DNA from: Colwellia sp. Arc7-635 | GTDB taxonomy: Bacteria; Pseudomonadota; Gammaproteobacteria; Enterobacterales; Alteromonadaceae | NCBI RefSeq assembly: GCF_003971255.1 | Contig: NZ_CP034660.1 | Span: 1,736,001-1,800,000, forward strand | Reading direction: 5' to 3' | DNA: 64,000 bases | Shown here: piece after piece, positions 16,798-27,136 of the stretch | Layout: the number at the start of each line of letters is the position of its first letter | How positions within the stretch are numbered: the stretch's first letter is position 1 | Position numbers and translations under genes: made by a program | Notes under the pieces: model-generated | Databases searched by the model: none | Seen by the model: the letters and a program-made list of their open reading frames with translations, nothing else | Told to the model about the DNA's origin: nothing

Positions 16798-19700
16798 TGA
16801 AAATATTATCATTACGCTTTGAAAACATTAATTCCCTAAAAGGTCATTGGAAAATAGATTTCACCCAATCGCCTTTCGACACCAGTGCGTTATTTGCCAT
16901 TGTAGGCCCGACCGGTGCGGGTAAAACGACCATACTCGATGCTATGTGTTTAGCCTTGTATCATCAAACGCCACGTTTAACGATTTCGGATAAACAAAAT
17001 CAGTTAATGACTCGCCATACTACGAGCTGTTTGGCCGAAGTTGAATTTGAGGTGAAAGGTCAAGCGTATCGTGCTTTTTGGAGCCAGCGTCGTGCCAAAA
17101 ACAGTGTTGAAGGTAATTTACAAAAGCCAACCGCTGAGTTAGCGAAAATAACGGCGAACGGTGACGTTAGCCTTGAGGGTATGGATGAAAAACCCGCAGG
17201 AGAAGCGGACGTTATTGCCACTAAAGTTTCTGATATTCGAAATGAAATTGCTCGGATCACTGGCTTAGATTTTTCTCGTTTTAGAAAGTCGATGATGTTA
17301 TCGCAAGGAGAGTTTGCGGCATTTTTAAATGCTCCGGCGAATGAACGCGCCGATTTATTAGAAGAGCTGACCGGTAGTGAAATTTATGGTGATATTTCTA
17401 AAGCCGTATTTGAACAACACAAAGACGCGAGTAACGAATTAAAGCTACTACAAGCGAAAAACTCAGGCTTGCAGTTACTAACGCCTGAGCAGCAACAAGC
17501 TATTGATAGCGAACTAGAAAAAGTTAGCGCACAACAACAGCCATTCGAAGCGCAGATAACGCATTGGCAGCATATTCGACATTGGTTAGTGAATGTTCAG
17601 CAAGCCAATAAGCAAAAATTACACGCCGAGCAACAAGAGCAAACTGCGCAACAACTGCATAGCGAGCATGAGGCTCAATTACACGCTTTAGCATTGTCAG
17701 AGCCTGCGGAGAATTTACGCGCTGAATATCAACAGCTTAGTCATTTGAATCAGCAGCTTACTGAGCTTAATGAGCAGGCTAAAGCTCTTGAGCAAGATGC
17801 AAAACAAAGTGCCGAGCAGGTTAGTGTTGCAGAGCAAACACTAGCGCAGTTTTCATTAACTCATGATGTACTTGTCAAAGAGCAACAAGCAACAGAGCAA
17901 TTAATTGTTGAACAAGTGTTGCCACTAGATAGCAAAATCTCTCAGCTCACCGAGCAACAAGGTCAACAAATCAGTCGCTTAACAAACGCGAGTACAGCCG
18001 CGCAACAAGCAAAAAAAGAAGCCGAGCAACTGTTGAATCAACAGCAAATTCAGCAAGAGAAAATTGACCAAGCCAAAGCATTTATCGGGCAGCAAGAGCA
18101 CTTGGCACCATTGCCTGAGCATTTACCATTATGGCGTAATATGCACGCGCAAATGGTTAATGAGAAACAATTGAGTTTTGAGTTACAGGCGCAAGATGCA
18201 ACGCTACAAAAGCAAGCTGAAGCATTAACTCATGCGATGGCTGAAGATGAACAAAAATTTTCCACGCTTGATGCTGAATTTAAACAGCAACAAGTACTGC
18301 TTACGTCGAAAGAAAACGCAATAAGTCAGTTATTAGCACAACACCAATGTCAAAATGAACAAGCGCTTAATCAGCAGTTGCATAATATGCAGTCAATGGT
18401 TACCGAACAAGCGCAAGTTATGCAAAATGCCAGACGTTATCAAACGTTAGCTACAGAATTACAAGATATTGATAAAACGCTGAATGACGATAATCAGCAG
18501 TTAGTCAGCATAGTCGAGCAATTACAGCCATTAAGAGCACAATATAAACAGCAAAAAATGCAATTGACTGATGTGCAATTAATTGTTGAACAACAAAAAA
18601 CTATTATGTCGTTAAGTGAACATCGAGCAAACTTAAAAACGGACCAAGCTTGTCCGTTATGTGGCTCACAGCAACATCCTGCTATTGAACATTATCAAGC
18701 ACTGAGTGATAACAATGGTGTTGAAAATGAACAACAAAGTCGATTAAAACAATTAACCTTGGCCTTAGAGCAACTAGAACAGCAAGGAAAAACCTTATCG
18801 TCTGCGCAAGACCGCTTAAAAGAAAAACTTAATTTTGTTGGCGAAAACCAAGCCGTAAAACAACAAGAACAACAATATTTAGCGCAGCAATGGCTTGCAC
18901 AACGCACGTTATTAGCGCTTGATGTTGAGCTATCTGAATTTGCGCAAATAGAAGCGCATATTCAGGCTCGTCAACAACATTTTGAACAACTCAATAATGC
19001 CAATAGCCAACTACAGCAATTAAAGCAGGCTCATCAACAGCAAGTAACATTGCTGACCGGGCAAGAAAAACAGCTGTTAACGTTGTCTAATCAGCGCCAA
19101 AATCAAACGCTACAACTTAAGCAGTTTCAACAACAAGCTGAGCAAAACAAGCAAAGCCTGACACTTAAATTAACGCAAATATCGCAAACGTGGCAAAAGT
19201 TAAGCACCTTGGTGCAAGCGAGTCTTCTGACTCTACCTGATTGCTTTACTGTTTTTAATCAAACCGATGTAGATGCAACACAAATTGATGCTGCACAAGA
19301 ACAATTTAATGCTTTAGTAGAATTACAGCAAACATGGATAAATGAACTTGAGCAGCAAAGTAGTGCTTATCAGACGGCATTAAGTGCGGTCAGCATTGAT
19401 AATGAACAACTACAGCAATTACAGCAACAACGGGCAATAATCGATAACAAAGTTGAGCAGTTAAACGCCGCTGAACAAAGCTTTAAAACAGAGTTGAGCG
19501 CCTTAGAACAACAACTTAATGAAGAAAAAGTTAAACGCCATAGCTTATTTGCCGAGCAAGATGTGCAGCAAGTGCGCCAACAATTAAAGCAACAACAACA
19601 AGCGCAAGAACAAACATTACTTGGGCATCAAAATGTACTTAACGAGCAGAAAAGCTTACAACAAAATGTCGCGGGTAAATTACATGGCAATGTTGATGCG

Positions 19701-20744
19701 ATCAATCGTCTAACGCCACAACAACAGTCCGCTAATCAAGTTTGGCAAACGCAGCTCGCTGACAGTGAGTTCGCAACCGAAGCTGACTTTAAAGCTGCGT
19801 TATTAACCTTAGAGCAACGTAAAGCTTTAAAAGAAATACAACAAACGATTGAACAGCAAGTGCAACAAGCCAAGGCGCAATTGCAGCAAGCGCAGCAACA
19901 ATTATTACAACTTGGGCAAGATAAAGCGCAGTTACAAGAACAAAGCAATCAATTGGTTGATGGACTGCAAAGTAACGAAAGCAATGCCGTCGAGAGTCAT
20001 GATGAAATACTGAAAGATTTATTGTTCACACAGCGTGTTGAGATAGATGATCAGCTAGATATTACCGCTTTTGATAATAAAGCCGCGATTTGCACACAAA
20101 TATTAAAACAGTTACAGGTTCGTCAAGGGCAGTTAAGTCAGCAAGTAAGCCAAGATCAACAGCAACGTGAAGAGCAAAAAAGTGTGCTAGCTGAAATTGT
20201 TAAACAACAAGCCGAACTAGACGATCTTTCGCATCTTAATGGCTTAATTGGCGCTAAAGATGGAGCCAAGTTTAGACGCTTCGCCCAAGGCTTAACGTTG
20301 TTGCATTTAGTCTATCTGGCCAACCAACAACTTAATCGTTTACACGGCCGCTATCAATTACAGCGTCAACAGTCAGATAATTTAGCCTTAGAAGTACTTG
20401 ATACTTGGCAAGCCGATAGTGTGCGAGACACTAAAACTTTATCAGGCGGTGAAAGCTTTTTAGTCAGTTTAGCATTAGCTCTAGCGTTATCTGATTTGGT
20501 CAGTGCGAAAACCAGTATCGATTCACTATTTTTGGATGAAGGTTTTGGCACTTTAGATAACGACACCCTAGAAACCGCCTTATCAGCGCTGGATTCCTTA
20601 AATGCTAGCGGCAAAATGATTGGCGTGATCAGTCATGTTGATGCCTTGAAGAAACGTATTGATGTACAAATAGAAGTTAAAAAACAAAGTGGCCTTGGTG
20701 TCAGTGAATTAGCCGATTGTTATCGTTATCATGCTGTTAGCTGA
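16797..20744 (+). CDS. sbcC: Nuclease SbcCD subunit C (Rad50-like ATPase)
   Basis: SbcC is the SMC-like ATPase that controls the SbcD nuclease. Walker A ([14 protein letters not shown]) lies at about residues 38-51, the zinc hook CPLC at 619-622 at the tip of two long coiled coils, the ABC signature [12 protein letters not shown] near 1216 and Walker [13 protein letters not shown] near 1243. At 1315 aa it is well above the 1048 aa of the E. coli protein; the extra length is in the coiled coils, which are extremely rich in Gln. Forms an operon with sbcD. Confidence 0.96.
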   Translation: MKILSLRFENINSLKGHWKIDFTQSPFDTSALFAIVGPTGAGKTTILDAMCLALYHQTPRLTISDKQNQLMTRHTTSCLAEVEFEVKGQAYRAFWSQRRAKNSVEGNLQKPTAELAKITANGDVSLEGMDEKPAGEADVIATKVSDIRNEIARITGLDFSRFRKSMMLSQGEFAAFLNAPANERADLLEELTGSEIYGDISKAVFEQHKDASNELKLLQAKNSGLQLLTPEQQQAIDSELEKVSAQQQPFEAQITHWQHIRHWLVNVQQANKQKLHAEQQEQTAQQLHSEHEAQLHALALSEPAENLRAEYQQLSHLNQQLTELNEQAKALEQDAKQSAEQVSVAEQTLAQFSLTHDVLVKEQQATEQLIVEQVLPLDSKISQLTEQQGQQISRLTNASTAAQQAKKEAEQLLNQQQIQQEKIDQAKAFIGQQEHLAPLPEHLPLWRNMHAQMVNEKQLSFELQAQDATLQKQAEALTHAMAEDEQKFSTLDAEFKQQQVLLTSKENAISQLLAQHQCQNEQALNQQLHNMQSMVTEQAQVMQNARRYQTLATELQDIDKTLNDDNQQLVSIVEQLQPLRAQYKQQKMQLTDVQLIVEQQKTIMSLSEHRANLKTDQACPLCGSQQHPAIEHYQALSDNNGVENEQQSRLKQLTLALEQLEQQGKTLSSAQDRLKEKLNFVGENQAVKQQEQQYLAQQWLAQRTLLALDVELSEFAQIEAHIQARQQHFEQLNNANSQLQQLKQAHQQQVTLLTGQEKQLLTLSNQRQNQTLQLKQFQQQAEQNKQSLTLKLTQISQTWQKLSTLVQASLLTLPDCFTVFNQTDVDATQIDAAQEQFNALVELQQTWINELEQQSSAYQTALSAVSIDNEQLQQLQQQRAIIDNKVEQLNAAEQSFKTELSALEQQLNEEKVKRHSLFAEQDVQQVRQQLKQQQQAQEQTLLGHQNVLNEQKSLQQNVAGKLHGNVDAINRLTPQQQSANQVWQTQLADSEFATEADFKAALLTLEQRKALKEIQQTIEQQVQQAKAQLQQAQQQLLQLGQDKAQLQEQSNQLVDGLQSNESNAVESHDEILKDLLFTQRVEIDDQLDITAFDNKAAICTQILKQLQVRQGQLSQQVSQDQQQREEQKSVLAEIVKQQAELDDLSHLNGLIGAKDGAKFRRFAQGLTLLHLVYLANQQLNRLHGRYQLQRQQSDNLALEVLDTWQADSVRDTKTLSGGESFLVSLALALALSDLVSAKTSIDSLFLDEGFGTLDNDTLETALSALDSLNASGKMIGVISHVDALKKRIDVQIEVKKQSGLGVSELADCYRYHAVS

Positions 20745-21150
20745 AAAATATATTAGAGTCTGAAAGTAGGTTTTTAATCTTGCTAAATACCGCAGTGACA
20801 ATACAAGTTCGGGATGTTTTTGTACAATGTGAATAGAGCATAGATAAGGTTTGAGCAACTGGCTGATTTGTAACACCTTGCTCTAGTTAGCTCTATGGCT
20901 GATGTAAATTTAAATTAGTAGGCTTAAATTTGCTGCTAATTTATCTAAAAAGTCAGTTTTTTAAGTCTTTTAATGATGATTCAAATATTGGCAGTAACTT
21001 TTCATGCAGGTAGCAAAATAGTTGTATTGGTATCACCGCAGCTTTTTTTGCCTTAAAGTTTTCATTTAAACTGGGACGTTGGTGCAATAAATTATTGACC
21101 AAAGATAGCCGTAATATATTGAATAATAAAATATAAAGAGCCTATTGCTA
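20745..21150. other. Intergenic region before the repeat array
   Basis: About 400 AT-rich bases after sbcC without an open frame of coding character, a clear terminator or a recognisable RNA. Confidence 0.4.
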
Positions 21151-21680
21151 TTAGAGCGATTAAGGTCGAATTGGAAAAATAAAGTGTACCTTCAGACGAA
21201 TTGATGGTTTAGAGCCATTAATGTGAATACCAATATTAAAGAGAACAATACTGTTATTAGAGCGTTTAAGGTCGAATTGGAAAAATAAAGTGTACCTTCA
21301 GACGAATTGATGGTTTAGAGCCATTAATGTGAATACCAATATTAAAGAGAACAATACTGTTATTAGAGCGATTAAGGTCGAATTGAAAAAATAAAGTGTA
21401 CCTTCAGACGAATTGATGGTTTAGAGCCATTAATGTGAATATCAATATTAATGAGAACAATACTGTTATTAGAGCGATTAAGGTCGAATTGGAAAAATAA
21501 AGTGTACCTTCAGACGAATTGATGGTTTAGAGCCATTAATGTGAATACCAATATTAAAGAGAACAATACTGTTATTAGAGCGATTAAGGTCGAATTGGAA
21601 AAATAAAGTATACCTTCAGACGAATTGATGGTTTAGAGCCATTAATGTGAATACCAATATTAAAGAGAACAATACTGTTA
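21151..21680. repeat. Tandem repeat, 5 x 106 bp
   Basis: Five head-to-tail copies of a 106-base unit starting at 21151, 21257, 21363, 21469 and 21575; each begins ttagagcgattaaggtcgaa (copy 2 has a single change) and ends gagaacaatactgtta. Copies differ by only a few bases. Within each unit a second copy of the opening motif occurs (ttagagccattaatg), so the unit itself looks like an older duplication. No frame is open through the array. Confidence 0.95.
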
Positions 21681-21714
21681 ACTAGAGACATTGATATAAT
21701 TTTTAATACTATGT

Positions 21715-21756
21715 TGCAAATGCAAATGCAAATGCAAATGCAAATGCAAATGCAAA
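21715..21756. repeat. Hexanucleotide repeat (TGCAAA) x 7
   Basis: Seven perfect uninterrupted tgcaaa units, about 100 bases upstream of the predicted -35 box of the large lipoprotein gene. Arrays of this kind change copy number by slipped-strand replication. Confidence 0.95.
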
Positions 21757-21851
21757 ATTACGTTAAGTGCCACTTTGAATGACTAAATGATACCCAGTTA
21801 TAAATCAGAAAAATAACTTTATATTAACTTTGTATTAACTTTGGTTTTATT

Positions 21852-21880
21852 TTGAACAGCCAAGCTTATGTGTATATAAT
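21852..21880 (+). promoter_or_regulatory. Sigma-70 promoter of the large lipoprotein gene
   Basis: TTGAAC at 21852-21857 and a perfect TATAAT at 21875-21880 are separated by 17 bases, close to the ideal promoter. The transcript would begin near 21887, leaving a leader of about 60 bases before the ATG at 21945. Confidence 0.65.
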
Positions 21881-21944
21881 CCCCAAATCGTAAATTAGTA
21901 TGTTCGTAACCTAATTGAAATTTATAAAGCAAAAGGATTTATTC

Positions 21945-24900
21945 ATGTTTAATAGTTTTTTTCGTCGAAGTATAACTATTTTTACGGTATTTACTTTGAT
22001 TGGATGCGGAGGTGGCGGCGATTCTTCGACATCCACTTCACCAAATATACCCTCCCCAACTTCTCCGCCACAATCAAGTAACTTAATTAAGCCATCATAT
22101 ACTGGGGAAAGTAATACTAAATCGATTACGACGAAGAATGCGAATCATCTAGCATTTGATCTAACTCTAGGTTTTGACATGTTACATGTCATATCGTTTA
22201 GTGATGTTTATGAACAATTTTTTATCTATTCGGAAGAAGATCCAGTAAGTAGTGGTTCAAGTGATATAAACTGTATAAGTGGTAGTGCTTCGATAAATGA
22301 AGTTTCCTCAACACATTTATCAGTGAAATATGATCAATGTGCTCAAGGCGGTATTATCGCTGATGGTATACTTGATATATATGTAGTTCGTGCCTACTCA
22401 AGCGAATTAGTAGATATGGATATTGTTCCAAATCTTAGTATGGTTGATAAAGCAAGTAGTGAGTCAATCGATATAAATGGTTATATCAAAGTTAGGCAAT
22501 CAACTGTCCCAAGTTTTCAACATAAAGCAACGTATCAAATATTATTAACCAATGAGAAAAATAATCAACTTTACTTTAACGACTTTTCTGCCCAAGTTAG
22601 TTTGCGGAGAGAGCGTTATGGTATTGATTACTCTGGTGAAATATTATCAACAGAGTATGGTAAATTATCTATTGAAACCACAAAATTATATGACTCTAAT
22701 AACCTTGGTTTTGATTTAACTGTTTCCGCCGAAAATACAATGCTAATTTCAGTGTTATTAAGGCAACAACTAACAGTCAATATAGACTCGAACACAATCC
22801 CGTTAATAATAGATTTGAATAATATACCGCAAAGCTTTTTTGATGACATAAATGAAGAGCCACAAGCTGTATTGAACACTTCTGTAACTTCAACTAGTCG
22901 TGCCGATGAAGTTGTCATCAGCGCAACTAATTCTTCAGATCCAGATTTAGACTTACTCGAATACCAGTGGACTGTCATAAATTCCCCAGCAAATGCTGTA
23001 TGGAACATTGGCGATGGTGCGGCACCAAATTTTTCTGCCAATGTGCCAGGCGATTACACAATTCAGTTAACAGTAGTTGATGCTCAGGGGTTAACAAGCG
23101 TCGTCACTGTTGTGATAACGCTAGAAAAGTTAGCGCCAGAGTTTACGATAGAAATGGATACACCCACTAGCGCTATTAATACAATAACGCACGGGCAGGC
23201 AGTACTGAGTAGCGATGAACTAGATGGGCCATTCAAATATCATATAGTGTATGGTCCTTATGGTATGACTATTGATGAAAATGGACAAATTCAGTGGCCT
23301 GCGCATATTCTGGATTTTGGTGTTTCAACGGATGTGAATTTCTCTGTTGCTGTTAGTAATGATGATAAAACGACGAGTGTTGCTTCGACAATGTCTATTA
23401 CAAGCGATCAAAACTTAATTGAGAGTAGGGTTTTTAAAGATATTGAAAATATTCTACCGTCTGTTTTTTCTAATTATGAAGGTGTTATTACTCATCAATC
23501 CAAAGAGCACTTTATTAGTAGCCTTAACTATCCTGAAACATTCTCAAGCCGAATATTCCTAAATGAAAACAATGATGTTGATATCGAACTAGCAAAAAAA
23601 TCACTACCACAAGGATATGGATATTTTACATCATATGATGTCAATAGTGACGGCGCTTTAGATCACTTTTTAGTCAGTGAAGATTACACTGGTAGTGATC
23701 CTCTCTGGCATTTATGGCTTGAAGATGGACTAACAGGAAGTCGAAGTAAAGTTATTACGATGAATGGGCACAGAGGTAGTTTTACTGGCTTAGGGCATTT
23801 TTATTTTAATGATATTGATAACGATGGTGAAGTAGAAATGACGATATCGACATCTTTGGCTCAAGGTTCCTTACGAAAAATACGCAGTTATAATCTTAGT
23901 ACTTTCGAGTTAGAGAATACCATTGAGACCATTGATGGTGAATATGTTGGATACTGTGATATCGATCAGGATGGCTTTACCGATGTCGTCACAAATAAAG
24001 AAATATACTCTTTAAGAACAGGCGAGCTAATCGATACGGTTGGCGATAATTATCAAGATATAAAATTATTAAAAACGGGCGATAGTTGCTTATTGTTATC
24101 ATATGATTATATGTATAAATTCGAAAATGGTAGCCTAAGAACAACACGTAATGAACTAAAACCAATTTATTTTATTGGTAATTTTGACTCGGATATTGAT
24201 CAAGAAATAATACTATTTGAAGAGAATTTAAATGAAGCCGATCAATGGTTTTTAGTAAATATTGATAGCAATGGTAATACCTCTAAAAGTGAATTGTCTG
24301 TACCTGAGAATATGTTTATAGTCGCTCAGCGCAATAGCCCTAGCTCACTGACGGTATTTGCAGCATTTGATATTGATGGTGATGGGGTTGATGAGCTAGT
24401 TGCCTATGTTTCATATGAAGGTAATGAAATTCAAACTTACGATAAAGGTTTAACTGCCTTATCTCTGCAAGGTAATAGACTGATTGAAAAATACTCTGGT
24501 GCTAAAGTTGGTAGTCGTTATGACGGTTTTTCGCGTATCGCCCAGTACCATGATGATAATACTGTGACTGTTAACACGAGTGACGGTGCCATAAAATTAG
24601 ATGATGATCAACAATGGGTAGATTTTGATAATTCTACAGGTTGGAGCGCAGGTAACATTTTAGCAACAGAAGTTGTTAATAATGAACTGTTTTATTATGC
24701 GTCTTTACCTGTACCTTATACAAATGGCATAGCTAAATATGATAACACGGGCTCTATGTTGTGGAGTAACCAAATAAATGATCTTTACGTCTATACAGAA
24801 GTAGAGATAACTAACGATAAACTGCTAGTTAACAATACCGGTAGTAGTTACATTGTTAATAAAAATGATGGTGAATTTATTGATGCCACTTTTGGTCATT

Positions 24901-25448
24901 TAATTGCTTCCCCTAGACACCTATCAACTCAAAAATTCTTAGATAAAGACGCTTATTTATTCTATCAGTTAGATAATGGACAACTTTCAACTGTATTAAG
25001 CCATGAAAATTATGAGTTTTGGGGGAACGGCTTAAATATACCGATCAATGCCGATGTGCAATTTATCCAGTATGATCAAGATGAGCAAGTGGAAGTGGTC
25101 TTTGATTATTACACTTTAAATGATGAGGGCTCTAATATTCGCAAGTATGAAATAGTTGATAGTTTATATTGGACAAAAGAAGTGCTTAAGCCTGGTTTAT
25201 CAGGCAACCAATCAGAATACTTTATAGGGCAAGAATTGAAGTCATGTATTATTGCGGATACTCACTGTAGAAATAGAATTGTTTTATGGGACGGCCACCT
25301 TGAAATCAGAGATAAGCTAACCAGTGAAATAATTTATCAAAGCCCAACTTTTCCAGGTATGGTTCAAGATTTAGCTATAAAGCCTAATATAAATGGCAGT
25401 ATAAGCTATAGTTTGCTGTTACTTAATGGTGTTACTGTTTACCATTAA
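21945..25448 (+). CDS. Very large FG-GAP/PKD-type lipoprotein
   Basis: A predicted surface or periplasmic lipoprotein of about 1167 aa. The ATG at 21945 is chosen because aaaagga lies just upstream and it gives a clean lipoprotein signal (TLIGC, then GGGGDSS and a Ser/Thr/Pro linker); the frame also opens at a TTG at 21915. A PKD-like beta domain lies at about residues 303-395 (SSDPDLDLLEYQW, GDYTIQLTVVDAQG). After it come several FG-GAP/VCBS-like Ca-binding loops: DVNSDGALD near 565, DIDNDGEVE near 623, DIDQDGFTD near 671, DIDGDGVDE near 808. These suggest a beta-propeller that binds a partner or polymer; the ligand is unknown. Confidence 0.8.
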   Translation: MFNSFFRRSITIFTVFTLIGCGGGGDSSTSTSPNIPSPTSPPQSSNLIKPSYTGESNTKSITTKNANHLAFDLTLGFDMLHVISFSDVYEQFFIYSEEDPVSSGSSDINCISGSASINEVSSTHLSVKYDQCAQGGIIADGILDIYVVRAYSSELVDMDIVPNLSMVDKASSESIDINGYIKVRQSTVPSFQHKATYQILLTNEKNNQLYFNDFSAQVSLRRERYGIDYSGEILSTEYGKLSIETTKLYDSNNLGFDLTVSAENTMLISVLLRQQLTVNIDSNTIPLIIDLNNIPQSFFDDINEEPQAVLNTSVTSTSRADEVVISATNSSDPDLDLLEYQWTVINSPANAVWNIGDGAAPNFSANVPGDYTIQLTVVDAQGLTSVVTVVITLEKLAPEFTIEMDTPTSAINTITHGQAVLSSDELDGPFKYHIVYGPYGMTIDENGQIQWPAHILDFGVSTDVNFSVAVSNDDKTTSVASTMSITSDQNLIESRVFKDIENILPSVFSNYEGVITHQSKEHFISSLNYPETFSSRIFLNENNDVDIELAKKSLPQGYGYFTSYDVNSDGALDHFLVSEDYTGSDPLWHLWLEDGLTGSRSKVITMNGHRGSFTGLGHFYFNDIDNDGEVEMTISTSLAQGSLRKIRSYNLSTFELENTIETIDGEYVGYCDIDQDGFTDVVTNKEIYSLRTGELIDTVGDNYQDIKLLKTGDSCLLLSYDYMYKFENGSLRTTRNELKPIYFIGNFDSDIDQEIILFEENLNEADQWFLVNIDSNGNTSKSELSVPENMFIVAQRNSPSSLTVFAAFDIDGDGVDELVAYVSYEGNEIQTYDKGLTALSLQGNRLIEKYSGAKVGSRYDGFSRIAQYHDDNTVTVNTSDGAIKLDDDQQWVDFDNSTGWSAGNILATEVVNNELFYYASLPVPYTNGIAKYDNTGSMLWSNQINDLYVYTEVEITNDKLLVNNTGSSYIVNKNDGEFIDATFGHLIASPRHLSTQKFLDKDAYLFYQLDNGQLSTVLSHENYEFWGNGLNIPINADVQFIQYDQDEQVEVVFDYYTLNDEGSNIRKYEIVDSLYWTKEVLKPGLSGNQSEYFIGQELKSCIIADTHCRNRIVLWDGHLEIRDKLTSEIIYQSPTFPGMVQDLAIKPNINGSISYSLLLLNGVTVYH

Positions 25449-25457
25449 TTATTGTTG

Positions 25458-25485
25458 TAGGCAGTCTGTTGTAACAGGCTGCCTA
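25458..25485 (+). terminator. Hairpin after the large lipoprotein gene
   Basis: A 13-bp stem with one G-U pair and a 2-base centre (arms 25458-25470 and 25473-25485) begins 10 bases after the stop codon. The T-run is missing, so it may be a 3' stabilising structure rather than a full terminator. Confidence 0.5.
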
Positions 25486-25883
25486 GATGAAAGCAAAGAA
25501 GGGACTAGTATTTTTTCAAAGCAACAAGGCAGCTAAATATACCTAATAAGTGAACTGATAATCGCTAGCCAACAATAAAAGCCAAAGGCCTAAGCAATAA
25601 ATACTTTAGCGTTTAAGTTAAAAAGTGTTTACTTTTTTTTTGATTAACTATATAGTTCAGCCGTTAATTATTCCCATCTAGTTTATTTAGCCGATTGTTT
25701 ATAAAATCGCGTTTTGTCTTTCCCTTTCACAGTTAGCCATCACTTAATTTATTAAGCTTAAATTATTGTTTGATTTTCCGAGTTATCTCGTAAAAAGTTT
25801 TTGTCTGACCAACATATAAAGAACCACTACACAATAATATAGCTTTTGTTCATGCGTATTTACGCACATTAAAAGAGTTTATT
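25486..25883. other. Intergenic region, no gene seen
   Basis: About 400 AT-rich bases with a T9 run near 25635 but no coding frame. A possible promoter for the following small gene is the aataatatag -10-like stretch near 25832-25841. Confidence 0.35.
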
Positions 25884-26051
25884 ATGTCTTATACATACCA
25901 AGGTACGATCTATTCGATCGCATCGCCAGTTCAATCAATTTCTGTTAACAAAAATAATGTTTCAGTAACCGATAAAAACGGCACAAAATTAATTTCATTT
26001 ACCAATGTAAATGATTCAAAATCATTTTTAGCTTGGGTTTACCAAAGCTAA
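25884..26051 (+). CDS. Small 55-aa protein
   Basis: An open frame of 55 codons with ATG at 25884, RBS aaaagag seven bases upstream, and a well-balanced composition: it starts MSYTYQGTIYSIASPVQ and ends SFLAWVYQS. The alternating pattern of hydrophobic and polar residues suggests a small beta-sheet fold, not a membrane protein. It stands alone and runs toward the MBL-fold gene on the other strand, 39 bases away. I do not recognise the family. Confidence 0.55.
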   Translation: MSYTYQGTIYSIASPVQSISVNKNNVSVTDKNGTKLISFTNVNDSKSFLAWVYQS

Positions 26052-26090
26052 AAATTCAAACCTCAACTATCCATTGCTAACTACATAAGT

Positions 26091-26843
26091 TTAGCGATTC
26101 AATAGTACCCGTTTGAGTTTTGTTTTTACTGAACGCCAATGTGTAACAGGTTTAGTTGGCGCCAGCGTTATCAGCTGTTGCCATTGCTGTTCAGTTAACT
26201 CAACTTTTTCGCCATGTGCTAAAAGTATCGACTCCACATTCAGTGCCTTCACTTTAATCAATGATTCAAGATAACGATTAGGGTAAAAAACAGGGTAGGG
26301 TGGAATAAACGCACCTCGCACTTTTACCATTAAGTCAGCAACATAGATTTGCTCAGTACTTTTATGATGCAACGATATATCTCTGTCGGTATGACCTTGC
26401 GTAAAATGCACTAGCCAGCCTTCAAAACCCGGTAAAGCGTCTTGATCACTCAAGTAGTAATCAGGCGTCAATGTGCTCGGGTAATAAATAAACTTTTTAG
26501 TTTTTTTCTGACGACCTGCGACCCATAACGTTAATAACAAGTCTGTTAAGTGCATTAACTTACCATCAATTCCGCTATACCATTGCCCTGCGACATTAGA
26601 AGCTGCAATTTTACAACCATATTTTTTACGTAAAGTTTGTGCGGCACCTGCATGATCTGGGTGCATATGCGTCACGACAATTAAGGCTAATTCAGACATT
26701 GAGCGTTTTAGTTCATTGCCGATGAAGTGCTCTAAAACCGGAATGTCAGCGCGACAACAGCCATCAAGTAATAAAAATTTATCGTTGTATTCGGCTAAAT
26801 AAATATTCTGAATATAACCTTTTAAGCTATGTAATTTGAGCAT
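26091..26843 (-). CDS. MBL-fold metallo-hydrolase
   Basis: A 250-aa metallo-beta-lactamase-fold hydrolase. The metal site motif is H59-M-H61-P-D63-H64 (VVTHMHPDHAG), with later ligands at GHTDRD (a His about 50 residues before the C-terminal half ends) and LLAHGEK. It starts directly with MLKLHSLKGYIQNIYLAEY, with no signal peptide, so it is cytoplasmic. It resembles the glyoxalase II-like and lactonase-like members with unknown substrate. No cotranscribed neighbours on the same strand. Confidence 0.85.
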   Translation of the reverse strand: MLKLHSLKGYIQNIYLAEYNDKFLLLDGCCRADIPVLEHFIGNELKRSMSELALIVVTHMHPDHAGAAQTLRKKYGCKIAASNVAGQWYSGIDGKLMHLTDLLLTLWVAGRQKKTKKFIYYPSTLTPDYYLSDQDALPGFEGWLVHFTQGHTDRDISLHHKSTEQIYVADLMVKVRGAFIPPYPVFYPNRYLESLIKVKALNVESILLAHGEKVELTEQQWQQLITLAPTKPVTHWRSVKTKLKRVLLNR

Positions 26844-27136
26844 AAAAAATACTAAGGTAATTATGTGATCTTTAAGCTACCTTGTTCTTGCCGAAAGCTC
26901 AACAGATTAGACCAGTTATTAATATTTAAGCTTGATGAATTATGAGTTGTATAAAATATGTTTAAGTTGTTGGAGGCTGGACTAATAGAGTGAGAGTTAA
27001 AGCTTGAAGGTTAAGAAATAAATTATAAAAGAGAGCATTAAGACTCTTGATAGTCGATATATAATTTAATTTATGGTGTTTAAAAATACCAAGCCATACA
27101 ATAGTTTTCACCAATGTATTGATATCTGGATCTTAC

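Noticed and set aside
21151-21680. CRISPR array
   Set aside because: The units are 106 bp long and adjacent without variable spacers, and no cas genes are nearby.
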